Notes: generated by a model from the letters alone, not told the origin. Shown: positions 1 through 8,310, numbered from the stretch's first letter. The stretch is 64,000 nt of DNA from Acidobacteriota bacterium (GCA_013289715.1 JABCZJ010000009.1:62001-126000), one strand, 5' to 3'. Made by a program: numbers and translations.

Positions 1-947
1 GGAATCTGGCGTCCGTCCGCCTTCATCACGCGCGTGTAACGTTCGTAGAGGTGCGCGTGCCCGGAAAGCACCAGATCCGGCCAAATGCCCGCCGACTGGC
101 ACGCTGCGTCAATTGCCGCCAGCATTTGCGGACTGGGAAAATGTTCGCTGCTGATCGTAAACGGCGGATGGTGTACCGCTATAATCAGCGCGAATGGAGC
201 GCTGCCTGATTGTTTGCGTTGCGCGGCTGCGGCCTGTAATTGCGCGAGAAGGAACGCCGTCTGTTGCGTACCGGCCACTCCGCCGCTCAAGACTCCGGTG
301 GATTCACTCGTGTTCGAATACAGGCCGATGATTTTCACGAAGGGAGCGTTGAGCGTGAAGTAAACGCCGCCTTGCGTCATGGTGGTGCGTGCAAACCCTT
401 TGGCGGAGGGATCCTTCGTCGGCGTCATCGAGCAAAAATTTTCGTAGAATGGCTGCAGCGAATATTTTACCGGCTCGCTCGGAAATAGCACGCCATCGTG
501 ATTCCCCGGGATGGCGAAAATCGGCCCCGCATAATCGCGATACGGATCGTAGAACTGATCGTAATAATAACGTTCCTGGCCGAAGAAATAGACGACGTCT
601 CCGAGATGGAAAAGCAGCGCGGGTCGCCCGCTGCCGTAGTCCTTTCCCGTCAGATCATCGGTCATCGCATCGGCAACGGCGAACTGGTGCGAAGGCTCTT
701 TGACGCCCCCGGTATCGCCGACGGAGTGAAACACGATCTGGCCCGAGTTCTGGATTTGCTGCACCGCGGCGGTTCCGAGGACGTCGGCGAGCGCTATGAC
801 CGGAGGATTTTTCCACGGCGCGGGAATCGCTTCGATCACGGGCGTGGCTACCACCGCGGAATCGGCGTAAACATCCTGGGGGTTGAAAGTGTTAAAGTCA
901 TCCGGAGACGGTTGGGGATTGGCGAAAGCAAAGCCAGTGCTGGACAT
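1..947 (-). CDS. Metallophosphoesterase (calcineurin-like), C-terminus cut by window edge
   Basis: Reading the minus strand from ATG at 947 gives an open frame to base 1 (315 codons, no stop). It carries the metallophosphoesterase motif series GDTGG, HLGDVVYF, GNHDG, HHPPF and SGHAHLYER, which supply the two-metal ligands of calcineurin-like hydrolases. AAGGAGG lies about 10 bases before the ATG and supports the start. The protein begins with a short polar stretch and I see no clear signal peptide. Substrate is unknown; relatives hydrolyse phosphomonoesters or diesters. The gene faces away from the YggU/M24 genes, so 948-1088 is a divergent promoter region. Confidence 0.85.
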   Translation of the reverse strand, partial: MSSTGFAFANPQPSPDDFNTFNPQDVYADSAVVATPVIEAIPAPWKNPPVIALADVLGTAAVQQIQNSGQIVFHSVGDTGGVKEPSHQFAVADAMTDDLTGKDYGSGRPALLFHLGDVVYFFGQERYYYDQFYDPYRDYAGPIFAIPGNHDGVLFPSEPVKYSLQPFYENFCSMTPTKDPSAKGFARTTMTQGGVYFTLNAPFVKIIGLYSNTSESTGVLSGGVAGTQQTAFLLAQLQAAAAQRKQSGSAPFALIIAVHHPPFTISSEHFPSPQMLAAIDAACQSAGIWPDLVLSGHAHLYERYTRVMKADGRQI

Positions 948-1088
948 GGACGGCGCCCTCCTTGGCGGACGAGGATCCTGGTGCGAAGGGCGCGAGTATA
1001 CCTCTACTTTACGTCTCTGAGGAGTTATAAGTTGCGCAGGCCCTAAGCGTGGAACTCGCATGAGCTGGCAGGGAACTTACTGAGGGAA

Positions 1089-1403
1089 ATGGAAATCACA
1101 GCCAGTGATGACTGCGTGTCATTTTATGTACAGGTGCAGCCTCGCGCGAGTCGCGAAGCAATCGAAGGCGAGTACGCGGACGCGCTGAAAATTCGCCTCA
1201 CGGCCCCGCCGGTGGACGACCGCGCCAACGAAGCGCTCACACGGTTGCTCGCCGAGCGTTTGAACGTGCCGCGTACGGCTGTTAGAATCGTGGCCGGCGA
1301 AAAGAGCCGCAGAAAACGCGTGGTCGTTGCGGGTGTGACGCGCGAGCAGGTGTTGGCTCTGCTGGCAGCAGCGAAACTCCCGGTGACGAAAGCGAAGGAC
1401 TGA
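1089..1403 (+). CDS. DUF167 / YggU family protein
   Basis: 104 residues, the normal size for the YggU (DUF167) family. The hallmark is the central stretch LKIRLTAPPVDDRANEAL followed by VRIVAGEKSRRKRV. The family is a small alpha/beta fold found across bacteria and eukaryotes; its biochemical role is not established. It ends four bases before the M24 peptidase start, so the two are probably co-transcribed. The start ATG has a GAGGGAAATGG context. Confidence 0.85.
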   Translation: MEITASDDCVSFYVQVQPRASREAIEGEYADALKIRLTAPPVDDRANEALTRLLAERLNVPRTAVRIVAGEKSRRKRVVVAGVTREQVLALLAAAKLPVTKAKD

Positions 1404-1407
1404 CCAA

Positions 1408-2586
1408 ATGCCCGATATCAAAGCCATCCAAAGCGCATTGCGCGCCGCCAAACTCGACGGCTGGCTGTTTTGCGATCACCATCATCGCGATCCGATCGCG
1501 GGCAACATCCTCGATCTCGATGCGAACGCGATGGTCACGCGGCGCTGGTTTTACTTCATCCCCGCCAAAGGCGAAGCGCGCAAGCTGGTGCACAAGATTG
1601 AACAGGGTACCCTGGACACTCTCGAAGGCAGGAAATTTCTGTACGCTGGCTGGGAAGAACTCCACAAATTGCTGCCGAAGCTGCTTTCCGGCTGCAAAAC
1701 CATTGCGATGCAATATTCGCCGGAAAACAATATTCCCTATATCGGCCTGGTGGACGCCGGAACGATCGAGCTGATTCGCAAGCTGAAGAAAAAAGTCGTG
1801 AGCTCGGCGGATCTGGTACAGAAATTCGAAGCCAGCTGGTCGGAAGAGCAATTCCAGGGGCATCGCCAAGCAGGAAAGATCGTCGATCGCATCACCCGCG
1901 AAGCTTTCCAGCGCGCCGCGAAATTCGTCCGGGAAGGGAAGCCGCTCACCGAATTCGAGCTGCAGCAGTGGATCGTAGAGCAATTTCGCGCAAGTGGACT
2001 GACGACCGCGGAGCCGCCCATCGTCGCCGTGCAACCGAACAACGGCAGCCCGCACTATGAACCGCGAGCGGAGGGTTCGCGCCCCATACGCGCCGGGGAT
2101 CTGCTGCTCCTCGATATCTGGGCCAAGCTGAATCGGCCCGGCAGCGTGTATTACGACATTACTTGGGTTGGTTATCTAGGCGAGCGCGTGCCGGATTCCT
2201 ACGCCAAAATTTTTCGCATCGTGAAAAGCGCGCGCAACGCCGCGATCGAATTCGTCAAGGATGCGGTGGCGAAAAAACGCGCCGTGCACGGCTGGGAAGT
2301 GGACCGCGTGACGCGCGAAGCGATTCGCAAGGCAGGCTACGGAAAATATTTCGTGCATCGCACCGGACACAGCATCGGCCAGGAAGTTCACGGCAACGGC
2401 GCAAACATGGACGGCCTGGAAACGCGCGACGATCGAAAAATCGCGCCGCATACATGCTTCTCCGTCGAGCCCGGAATTTATCTGCCGGAATTCGGCGTGC
2501 GCAGCGAAGTAAACGTGTACGTCGGTGAGAACGAAGCGCGCGTTACCGGCGCCATCCAGGAAGAAATTCTTCCGCTGCTGGCTTAG
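1408..2586 (+). CDS. M24 family metallopeptidase (Xaa-Pro aminopeptidase-like)
   Basis: 392 residues with the creatinase/prolidase layout: N-terminal creatinase-like domain (about 1-145) and C-terminal pita-bread catalytic domain (about 150-392). The five metal ligands of the family can be placed: D236 (LLLLDIW), D250 (YYDITW), H321 (HRTGHSIG), E354 (SVEPGIY) and E367 (RSEVNV). The expected activity is removal of N-terminal residues before proline in the cytoplasm; no signal peptide is seen. It is followed directly, with no spacer, by the GTG start of the next gene, so 1089-3357 looks like one transcription unit. Confidence 0.85.
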   Translation: MPDIKAIQSALRAAKLDGWLFCDHHHRDPIAGNILDLDANAMVTRRWFYFIPAKGEARKLVHKIEQGTLDTLEGRKFLYAGWEELHKLLPKLLSGCKTIAMQYSPENNIPYIGLVDAGTIELIRKLKKKVVSSADLVQKFEASWSEEQFQGHRQAGKIVDRITREAFQRAAKFVREGKPLTEFELQQWIVEQFRASGLTTAEPPIVAVQPNNGSPHYEPRAEGSRPIRAGDLLLLDIWAKLNRPGSVYYDITWVGYLGERVPDSYAKIFRIVKSARNAAIEFVKDAVAKKRAVHGWEVDRVTREAIRKAGYGKYFVHRTGHSIGQEVHGNGANMDGLETRDDRKIAPHTCFSVEPGIYLPEFGVRSEVNVYVGENEARVTGAIQEEILPLLA

Positions 2587-3144
2587 GTGACCGTGAACGA
2601 CGTGCCCGGGAACGAAGCGGCGTTCGGCGAAACGCCAGTCAACCAAACGGCCAACAACCAAGACTCCGGAAGGCAAGCCGTTCCTCACGATACGCTTGCT
2701 GAAGAAACGCCAACAGGCCAAGCTCCAGCCGTCCACGCGATTGCTTCCTCACATTCCTTCGCCGCAAGGGCCGGTCGCGCCGCACTCGCGCTGTTCGCGG
2801 CGCTGGCGGCGTGGCTGGTGCCAGGCCTCGGACACTTGCTGCTAGGACGGTGGGGCCGGGCGCTGCTGTTTTTCGTCGCGGTCGGCGGCCTGGTGGTCAC
2901 CGGCTACCTGCTTCGTGGCAACGTCTTCGCTCCGCATTCCGGCGATCCATTCGGCACGCTCGGTTTTGTGGCGGATGCCGGCACCGGTGTGTTTTATTAT
3001 TTTTCGCGTTTTTTCGAGGCCGCCGGGCCAGACGTCTCGCGCGCCGCTGGAGATTACGGCACGCGCTTCATCGCTGCGGCCGGGGTGGTAAACGTACTGG
3101 CGGTGTTGGATGCAATCGAAATTGCCACGGGCAGGAGAAGCTGA
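2587..3144 (+). CDS. DUF6677-like membrane protein
   Basis: 185 residues starting at a GTG that abuts the stop of the M24 gene. The first ~55 residues are polar and low-complexity. Then come a hydrophobic segment with the signature AAWLVPGLGHLLLGRWGRAL, a second segment (FFVAVGGLVVTGYLL) and a C-terminal hydrophobic stretch (RFIAAAGVVNVLAVLDAIEI). The WLVPGLGHxxLGR pattern fits the small DUF6677 family that I associate with acidobacteria. Role unknown; the family match is from memory of motif style. Confidence 0.65.
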   Translation: MTVNDVPGNEAAFGETPVNQTANNQDSGRQAVPHDTLAEETPTGQAPAVHAIASSHSFAARAGRAALALFAALAAWLVPGLGHLLLGRWGRALLFFVAVGGLVVTGYLLRGNVFAPHSGDPFGTLGFVADAGTGVFYYFSRFFEAAGPDVSRAAGDYGTRFIAAAGVVNVLAVLDAIEIATGRRS

Positions 3145-3357
3145 GTGATTTGCAGCGCGTTCATATTGATCAACGGTGTGCTGCGGCTCAGCCACCTCGC
3201 CGCGATGCTGCTATTCGCGCTGCTGGTTTCCGTCGTGCTAGCGTGCTTGACGCAACGCGCAAGACCGGGTGGCGTCAAATATGCATTGTGGTCATTTGCG
3301 CTGTTCGTTCTAGTTGGCGTCGGCGTCGCGTGGCTGATGTATCCCATCTCGCGCTAA
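3145..3357 (+). CDS. Small hypothetical two-TM membrane protein
   Basis: 70 residues from a GTG immediately after the stop of the preceding gene, in the gapless style of this operon. Two hydrophobic segments are clear: about residues 15-35 (LSHLAAMLLFALLVSVVLAC) and 48-66 (LWSFALFVLVGVGVAWLMY), joined by a basic loop. No family recognised. Its position after the DUF6677-like gene suggests a partner in the same membrane complex (inference). Confidence 0.6.
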   Translation: MICSAFILINGVLRLSHLAAMLLFALLVSVVLACLTQRARPGGVKYALWSFALFVLVGVGVAWLMYPISR

Positions 3358-3433
3358 GCATTGCGGCAATATTGCAGGCTTCGCGCAGCGGGCCGGTGAT
3401 GCGCATCGGCGGTGTACACTACGCGCCCAAAGT

Positions 3434-3463
3434 TTGACAGTTTTTTTCCGCCGATGTTACAGT
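3434..3463 (+). promoter_or_regulatory. Sigma-70 promoter of tRNA-Thr
   Basis: TTGACA at 3434-3439, an 18-base spacer and TACAGT at 3458-3463 end ten bases before the mature tRNA. The -35 is perfect and the -10 matches four of six. Spacing and position fit transcription of the tRNA alone. Confidence 0.5.
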
Positions 3464-3472
3464 CGAATAGGC

Positions 3473-3548
3473 GCCGAGGTAGCTCAGTTGGTAGAGCAGC
3501 CGATTCGTAATCGGCAGGTCCCCGGTTCAAGTCCGGGCCTCGGCTCCA
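3473..3548 (+). tRNA. tRNA-Thr (anticodon CGT)
   Basis: A 76-nt cloverleaf with encoded CCA. The acceptor stem pairs GCCGAGG (3473-3479) with CCTCGGC (3538-3544), followed by discriminator T3545 and CCA 3546-3548. The anticodon stem pairs GCCGA with TCGGC, and the anticodon is CGT at 3506-3508 (reads ACG, Thr). The T-arm CCCGGTTCAAGTCCGGG is perfect. The 3' half is the apparent attachment site of the neighbouring integrase remnant. Confidence 0.95.
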
Positions 3549-3892
3549 TCCCCTTTAGAATCATCGCTGCAAGGATTCGCCGAAGACGATTTCGTAACAT
3601 CACCTAACAACTCGTCAGCCAATTCATTCAGCGGAGCCCGGAAATCTTCGGTCTCAACGTGCTGGTACACTCTTAGCGTTGTGTGCACGTCCGAATGCCC
3701 GAGTATTTCCGAAACCACTTTCGTGGGCCATTGTTTCAATGAGCGAGTCGCCAACGTATGGCGAAAATCGTGCCAGCCGCCAATCTTGATTCCGAGACCC
3801 TGCACGACGGGGCGAACGTACCGCTTTAGAACGTTGCCCGGATTGAGTGGAGTTCCCGCACGAGACCGGAATACCCATTCGCCCCTCCGCAC
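3527..3892 (-). pseudogene. Tyrosine-recombinase integrase, C-terminal fragment
   Basis: 121 residues open from a GTG at 3892 to a TGA at 3527-3529. They hold most of the catalytic domain of a phage/island-type tyrosine recombinase: HDFRHTLATR (His-x-x-Arg box), LGHSDVHTTL (third basic box) and VYQH with the nucleophile Tyr. The N-terminal SAM-like domain and the first catalytic Arg box are missing; an in-frame TGA lies just upstream near 3912. The last codons and the stop are encoded by the antisense of the tRNA-Thr T-arm and acceptor stem. This is the usual geometry of an element inserted at a tRNA 3' end. Probably inactive. Confidence 0.8.
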
Positions 3893-4272
3893 ATCGCAGA
3901 AAATACAATCTCAACTCCTGATTTGTCGCGTTACCCGGCATTTCGGGCGTCGCAGATACATCCGCTCAGCGATGCGCTGCTTCATTCATTTTCGGCCTGC
4001 AACCGCTGCGAAATATATTAACGCCGAGAAAATGGCCGAGATAACCACGAGCCCAAAAATACTAAAGCGTGGAAGCCTACGAAATGAAAAGGGCACGTCT
4101 ACTCCAAAGCTGAAAGTTACGAAGCCGAATTTACCACGATTTCGGGCCGGTGCCTGGCGCGTCGCGTTGCGTGGTTTTGCAACGATTTCACTTTTCCGGC
4201 AGCGTCAAGAAGGCGCTAGCCGAATATCGATTCTGTTGTCCTGTCGAGTCGATTGCAGTATCTTGTTCTCCA
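3893..4272. other. Intergenic, integrase debris
   Basis: No gene I can support. The first ~50 bases continue the integrase in shifted minus frames (NQELRLYFLRC reads in another frame). Minus-strand 4010-4140 has an open stretch with one hydrophobic segment (FSIFGLVVISAIFSAL), but I see no convincing start codon. Confidence 0.4.
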
Positions 4273-4449
4273 GTGGAACACGAATTCACCTGTCCATATT
4301 GTGGAGAAGAAATTTCGATGGTGTTGGACTTGTCCGTCGGTCGCCAAACCTACATTGAAGACTGCGAGGTATGCTGCAAACCAATCGAGGTCAGCTTTAC
4401 TGTCGAAGATGACGAACTCGCCAGCTTCTCTGCTAAGACCCTCGGCTAG
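4273..4449 (+). CDS. CPXCG motif cysteine-rich protein
   Basis: 58 residues with the family pattern TCPYCGEEI, then YIEDCEVCCKPIEV. The two CxxC pairs fit a small zinc-ribbon of the CPXCG cysteine-rich family, whose members are about 60 residues, so the GTG at 4273 is the better start. The same frame is open upstream to an ATG at 4150, but that extension looks non-coding. No ribosome-binding site is obvious. Function unknown. Confidence 0.65.
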   Translation: MEHEFTCPYCGEEISMVLDLSVGRQTYIEDCEVCCKPIEVSFTVEDDELASFSAKTLG

Positions 4450-4590
4450 AGTGTCGCGTTACCGTACGAGTGGTTTCGCCCTGATTCGAGTGCTCCAGTA
4501 TGCGCGTTTGGACGTAGCCGCCCGGCGGCGTTGAGTGGCGAAGGACGGGTAGGCGTCACTTGCGAAAACAGCGTCGGCTTTCGGAATCAG

Positions 4591-4914
4591 TTACGGATGG
4601 TTGGTTTTCCAAAGCACAACAGCAAGAATAAACAGGCCAAAAGTGACGGTGGTATTCGTGAGGCCATCGTTCATGGAATCGTCGGCCACTTCCAGCAAGG
4701 TATTCAGCGGAGATTCACCTGGCTGTTCCGCAATCCTGCCCGAGCGATAGAGTTCGTTGATTTTTCCATGACGTATGAGCGCCCACCAGTACGGATAAAT
4801 CACGTTCCAGAGCAAGAGTACAAAAATCCCAGTGGTCGGCGTATAGCCCAAAGATTTCCACACGACAATCGCACACCCAAGGCACACCACAACGACCAGT
4901 AAAGTGTTGACCAC
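4591..4914 (-). CDS. Small hypothetical membrane protein
   Basis: 107 residues (GTG start at 4914). Hydrophobic segments lie at about 2-20 (LLVVVVCLGCAIVVW), 28-48 (GIFVLLLWNVIYPYWWALI) and the C-terminus (VTFGLFILAVVLW), with a charged middle. The composition is protein-like, but there is no recognisable family and no strong ribosome-binding site. It stands alone between intergenic stretches of the island. Confidence 0.45.
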   Translation of the reverse strand: MVNTLLVVVVCLGCAIVVWKSLGYTPTTGIFVLLLWNVIYPYWWALIRHGKINELYRSGRIAEQPGESPLNTLLEVADDSMNDGLTNTTVTFGLFILAVVLWKTNHP

Positions 4915-5186
4915 GAATTACCAGGAGCGAAACGGCGACCGAAAGAAAAAGGTATTTGGCTGTGGGTCATCTCCGAACCAAACTACGGCTTTGCGCTCGC
5001 TCACAACTCCTCCGTCACACTCGGCTGAGTGTATTCTCCATTCAATAGGACCTGCAAGTGGATGGTTAGTCGTAACCGGAAAAGTCAAATTGCCTGAAAT
5101 CCTCTTCGACGGTTAATGCGTCAGAACGAAGCCGCCCGGCGGCGCGCCGATTCCGGGTCGCGAGTGCTATGGGAATCTTACGCCAG

Positions 5187-5957
5187 TCATCGAGGTCGCG
5201 AACGGTTCATCTCCTCGATGTCATCGCGCACCTTGTCCTGAATCGCGTTCTGATGCTGGGCTTCGTCTCCACGAATCCTCTTGCCGCCATGCTCCTGCAA
5301 GAAGGTCGCAGACTCCTGGTGCCCGCTCGAAGCGGCTAACTCAGTAGGGCTGTCACCAGAGCGATCCAAGGCGTTTACGTCTGCGCCACTCGACACGAGA
5401 AACTCAATCGTCCGTAGGTCACCAGCAATTGCGGCAGCATGGAGCGCGGTTCGCCGTTCCGAATGGTCCGTCGCTCCAACGCTTACGCCGTGCGACAGCA
5501 TCGCCTTGACGGTGCGGAAGTCTGCGTTGTACGCAGCGTATACAAGCAAATCACCGGCACGCGGAGAAGAGGCCATCTGTCGGATGAACAGCCTTTGCCA
5601 AACGCCGCTCGGCACGAATAGGAGCCCAAATAACAACACCGCCAAGCCGAACGCTGCCCACGTCGGTGTATCAGTCCTTCTTTTCTTGACAAGATTTGTG
5701 ACAATCACCACGAGCGCAATTGTTGCCCAGCAGCCAAGCAAAAAAGGAGCGAACAACAAAACAGCACTCGACCCGTGGGCAAGTGAAAAGCCCACCATCT
5801 GAGGCCCTCGTTCCCAAGTCCATACTGTCTGTTCCCATATGAGCCGTCCTGCAAGAAGCGCAGTACCGATGAGCGGTATGACTCCAAGAACGAGCAGCCA
5901 CCAGCGCACACGCACCGCAGGCGCGGGATTCACAGAGTCTTTGGTGGCGATTGTCAT
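5187..5957 (-). CDS. Membrane protein with C-terminal ankyrin repeats
   Basis: About 256 residues from ATG 5957; an in-frame ATG ten codons upstream at 5987 is possible, and neither has a good ribosome-binding site. Three hydrophobic segments: WWLLVLGVIPLIGTALLAG, AVLLFAPFLLGCWATIALVV and AFGLAVLLFGLLFV. Then a short run of ankyrin repeats with the canonical cores RTALHAAAIAGDLRTIEFL and SGADVNALDRSGDSPTELAA. The tail is charged and helical. Ankyrin repeats bind protein partners; the partner is unknown. Three-TM plus ankyrin architecture suggests a membrane-anchored adaptor (inference). Confidence 0.7.
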   Translation of the reverse strand: MTIATKDSVNPAPAVRVRWWLLVLGVIPLIGTALLAGRLIWEQTVWTWERGPQMVGFSLAHGSSAVLLFAPFLLGCWATIALVVIVTNLVKKRRTDTPTWAAFGLAVLLFGLLFVPSGVWQRLFIRQMASSPRAGDLLVYAAYNADFRTVKAMLSHGVSVGATDHSERRTALHAAAIAGDLRTIEFLVSSGADVNALDRSGDSPTELAASSGHQESATFLQEHGGKRIRGDEAQHQNAIQDKVRDDIEEMNRSRPR

Positions 5958-6139
5958 GAAGAGTCTCTTAGCACACGAGTTGTGCATTCACAAAGGTAAT
6001 CGCTGAAATCAGGCGATAGCGCTCACCACCTAGAATGGCTGGGTTCGGATTCCGATTGGACCCGCGGGCAACTCGGAGATGATTCCACTTCTTCGCGAAA
6101 GCGCGCGTCCGATAGGCTCGAACCCCTGATTCCCAGGCG

Positions 6140-6655
6140 ATGATGCTGAACCTCGACAAATATGCGAGGGTTGCTCGCGCTTGGCGCGATTGGGCAAAAA
6201 TTGACTGCGTCGCATCACAACATTTGTTCTTCAGTGGCAATCCGTTTCTTTATTTTCCCGCCGCAACGCTTGGGCATCACGCGCTTGAGATGTACTTGAA
6301 GGCTGCGCTCATCTGCGAGGGCATGACCGTGTTCGACGCGAACATCGTTGGTAAGTTACATTCGAGCGTTGGTTTGAAAGCGTCGGACTGTGTTTGGGGC
6401 CATAATCTCGCCGCGTTAGCAACGCAGCTGGCGACAAGACGGACTGATTTCGATTTGTCAGATGAACTCAATATTCCCTGCGTAGCGTTGAAGATGCCGA
6501 TGAAATTGCTCACGGCCTTTGAACTCTTTGATCCATTCTTCTCTGAGATTCGTTATCCGACAGAGCTCAAGAAATTCGAAGGACTCACTGAGGAGGAAGG
6601 GCGTGTACTGGACGCACTGGTTTCCCGCCTGCTCCCCTTCTTAAACACGGTCTAG
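6140..6655 (+). CDS. HEPN-like domain protein
   Basis: 171 residues, soluble and mostly helical. The pattern HALEMYLKAALICEG followed about 55 residues later by WGHNLAALATQLA resembles the two-helix core of HEPN proteins. The Rx4-6H RNase motif of toxin-type HEPN proteins is not evident, and no MNT-type nucleotidyltransferase lies next to it, so I would not call it a toxin. It starts at tandem ATGs (6140/6143). Island location and lack of partners suggest an accessory gene. Confidence 0.5.
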   Translation: MMLNLDKYARVARAWRDWAKIDCVASQHLFFSGNPFLYFPAATLGHHALEMYLKAALICEGMTVFDANIVGKLHSSVGLKASDCVWGHNLAALATQLATRRTDFDLSDELNIPCVALKMPMKLLTAFELFDPFFSEIRYPTELKKFEGLTEEEGRVLDALVSRLLPFLNTV

Positions 6656-6755
6656 CGGAGAAGAAACCATACGTGCGTCGCGACGATGCTCGCATCTGTT
6701 GGCACGGAGAAAAAGGTAGGCGAAACTAAAGAGAAAATGATATCTTGCCTTCTCC

Positions 6756-6941
6756 ATGGACGAGGGCCGGAAAAAACTGATCTATCTCGCGGCCGGAATG
6801 TTCCTGGTTCGGCGCTTAGCGGGGCTGGATCGCGAGCCTTCGCCGGCGCGGGAAAACGCGTTCCGGGATGCGATTGATAATGCCGTCGAGTTGATGCGGC
6901 GCCTGGATGCGCGATTTCCGACTGCCGACAGATCGCGGTAA
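6756..6941 (+). CDS. Small hypothetical protein
   Basis: 61 residues: MDEGRKKLIYLAAGMFLVRR, then an acidic/basic helical tail (AIDNAVELMRRLDARF). It is coding-like in composition, but no family is recognised and no clear ribosome-binding site precedes ATG 6756. It could be a small stand-alone regulator or a fragment. Confidence 0.35.
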   Translation: MDEGRKKLIYLAAGMFLVRRLAGLDREPSPARENAFRDAIDNAVELMRRLDARFPTADRSR

Positions 6942-7080
6942 CACCAGGCGTTCCTGCCTGCGATGCCTAAGGGTTTCCCTGAGACGCTATGCAGTGTTTG
7001 CTGTATTAACAGGCCCTTTACATCTCTGTAGGGTGTCCTACATTGGACGTGGCTCAGTCATTGAGCCTGACCATGCGCAC

Positions 7081-7116
7081 GTCGCGCGAGTGCTGATTGC
7101 CGAAGACAACGAGGTA
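7081..7116 (+). pseudogene. Response-regulator receiver scrap
   Basis: Twelve codons read VARVLIAEDNEV, the beta-1 strand and acidic pocket that open a CheY-like receiver. The similarity then stops, 60 bases before an intact receiver gene. Probably the remnant of a duplicated or replaced receiver; too short to be certain. Confidence 0.3.
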
Positions 7117-7175
7117 CCCCACCCCACCTCGCAGAACTACACGAAAGTTCGTTCCGAGTTCTCAGCGAGTCAATC

Positions 7176-7544
7176 GTGTCCAAGCGGATTCTAGTGGCGG
7201 ATGACAGCGACACCGTTCGCAGGATCCTTCGTTCATATCTCGCCCAGCACGACCTTGATGTCTGCGGCGAGGCAGCCGATGGCGAAGATGCCATCGAAAA
7301 AGCCCGGAAACTCAAGCCCGATTTGATTCTTCTGGATGCGGCGATGCCCAGGACGAATGGCATCGTTGTAGCGTGCGTCTTGAAAGAGATGATGCCAAAC
7401 GTCCCGATAGTTCTATTCACGATGTATAGCGAAGCGATTTCCAGAGCATTTCCTGGCAAAGGTCTCGCCGTTGACGGCATAGTTGCTAAATCGGAAGGCA
7501 TGAGCAGACTCGCAGAATGTGTTCAAAACTTGCTCCGTTCGTAG
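7176..7544 (+). CDS. Receiver-only response regulator (CheY-like)
   Basis: 122 residues from GTG 7176, one complete receiver domain. The acidic pocket is at VADDSD near residues 7-9, the phospho-acceptor Asp in LILLDAAMP, the conserved Thr in LFTMYSE and the Lys in VAKSEG. There is no output domain, so it would act by protein-protein contact or as a phosphate sink. No kinase is adjacent; the cognate kinase is unknown. Confidence 0.8.
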   Translation: MSKRILVADDSDTVRRILRSYLAQHDLDVCGEAADGEDAIEKARKLKPDLILLDAAMPRTNGIVVACVLKEMMPNVPIVLFTMYSEAISRAFPGKGLAVDGIVAKSEGMSRLAECVQNLLRS

Positions 7545-7607
7545 ATGCGTCTGCGCGGGCGCCTAGCGGGGTTTGCCGGGACTGAGAGGTCAAAACGAGA
7601 AGACGAC

Positions 7608-7847
7608 TTAACTGTTCTCTAATCGTAGTTCGGAGGGGCCGTCATCCGCGAAATTCTCACGCGCTTTTTCTACCGTACGTTGAATGGCTTGCGCTCTTTC
7701 GCGGTAAACACTCGCGAGCAAATCCCACTCAGCTTTTTGTTCCTGCCTAAGTTCTATTGCAACCAGTTCAAAGTTCCGCGCCGAATCGTCTAACCACCGT
7801 GCTTCGGTTTCAGCCAACGAAAGTACTTCCTTCACCAGTTCGTTCAT
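7608..7847 (-). CDS. Small hypothetical protein, left member of an inverted gene pair
   Basis: 79 residues (MNELVKEVLSLAE...), helical and charged, starting at ATG 7847 behind TTTGAGGTG. It aligns without gaps over its whole length to the gene at 8071 (38 of 79 residues identical by hand count). Shared blocks are KEVLSLAE, WLD and VYRER. The family is unknown to me. The frame is open upstream to an earlier start at 7904, but the alignment with its paralogue fixes the start at 7847. Confidence 0.65.
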   Translation of the reverse strand: MNELVKEVLSLAETEARWLDDSARNFELVAIELRQEQKAEWDLLASVYRERAQAIQRTVEKARENFADDGPSELRLENS

Positions 7848-8070
7848 ACAGCACCTCAAAGCTGTCGAGCGCGGTCGCGGAGATGAATTGCGTAAAACTA
7901 CCACGCGGCAGGGTATTGCTCTGCTCGCTACCGTACCGGCAGGAGCCCCGAGTTGACTGAGTGCGATTGTTGTTTCAAGATGTACGCTAGCGCACAGTGT
8001 GATGGCCTGTGGCGCGGTAGCTTTGCGCGATTCAACTCAGGAACCGCGACCGACGTCTTTGAGGTGAGGT

Positions 8071-8310
8071 ATGCAGCAACTACTCAAGGAAGTGCTTTCG
8101 CTAGCGGAAGGCAATGCAACATGGTTAGACCACGCCGCACTGCACTTTGAACATTTCGCAGCCCAACTTCACGAAGACGAAAAAGCTAGGTGGGAGTTGC
8201 TCGCCGCTGTATATCGCGAAAGAGTGAGAGTTGTTCAACACGTGGCAGGGAAAGTGCGTCAGAGTTTGGCGACTAACGGTTCCTCGGACTTGGAATCGGA
8301 GGACACTTAG
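8071..8310 (+). CDS. Small hypothetical protein, right member of an inverted gene pair
   Basis: 79 residues (MQQLLKEVLSLAE...), predicted helical, with KARWELLAAVYRERVRVVQ as its most conserved stretch. Paralogue of the gene at 7608-7847 and of identical length. The start ATG follows TTTGAGGTGAGGT, which contains a usable GAGGTGAGG ribosome-binding site. No domain recognised; the Trp/Tyr/Arg pattern suggests a small helical bundle or coiled coil (inference). Confidence 0.65.
   Translation: MQQLLKEVLSLAEGNATWLDHAALHFEHFAAQLHEDEKARWELLAAVYRERVRVVQHVAGKVRQSLATNGSSDLESEDT

Larger units (their letters stand above)
7608..8310. repeat. Inverted duplication of a gene with its upstream region
   Basis: The two 79-codon genes diverge from a centre near 7959. 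Not only the coding regions but also about 100 bases upstream of each match in inverted orientation: both arms carry tagY-ttt-cgc-attc followed by a gaccgcg-like block and CTTTGAGGTG before the ATG. A duplication placed the copy head to head, and both have since diverged while keeping the translation signals. Confidence 0.6.

Noticed and set aside
4515..5145. Repeated palindrome GCCGCCCGGCGGC at about 4520 and 5131 as a REP-like element
   Set aside because: Only two copies with unrelated flanks in GC-rich intergenic DNA; not enough to call a repeat family.
6030..6240. Possible tRNA-like fragment (GGTTCGAGCC on the minus strand near 6110) as an attR for the island
   Set aside because: It does not match the tRNA-Thr 3' end and no cloverleaf can be drawn.
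6140..6655. HEPN-MNT toxin-antitoxin system
   Set aside because: No nucleotidyltransferase neighbour and no RNase motif; only a HEPN-like helical pattern remains.
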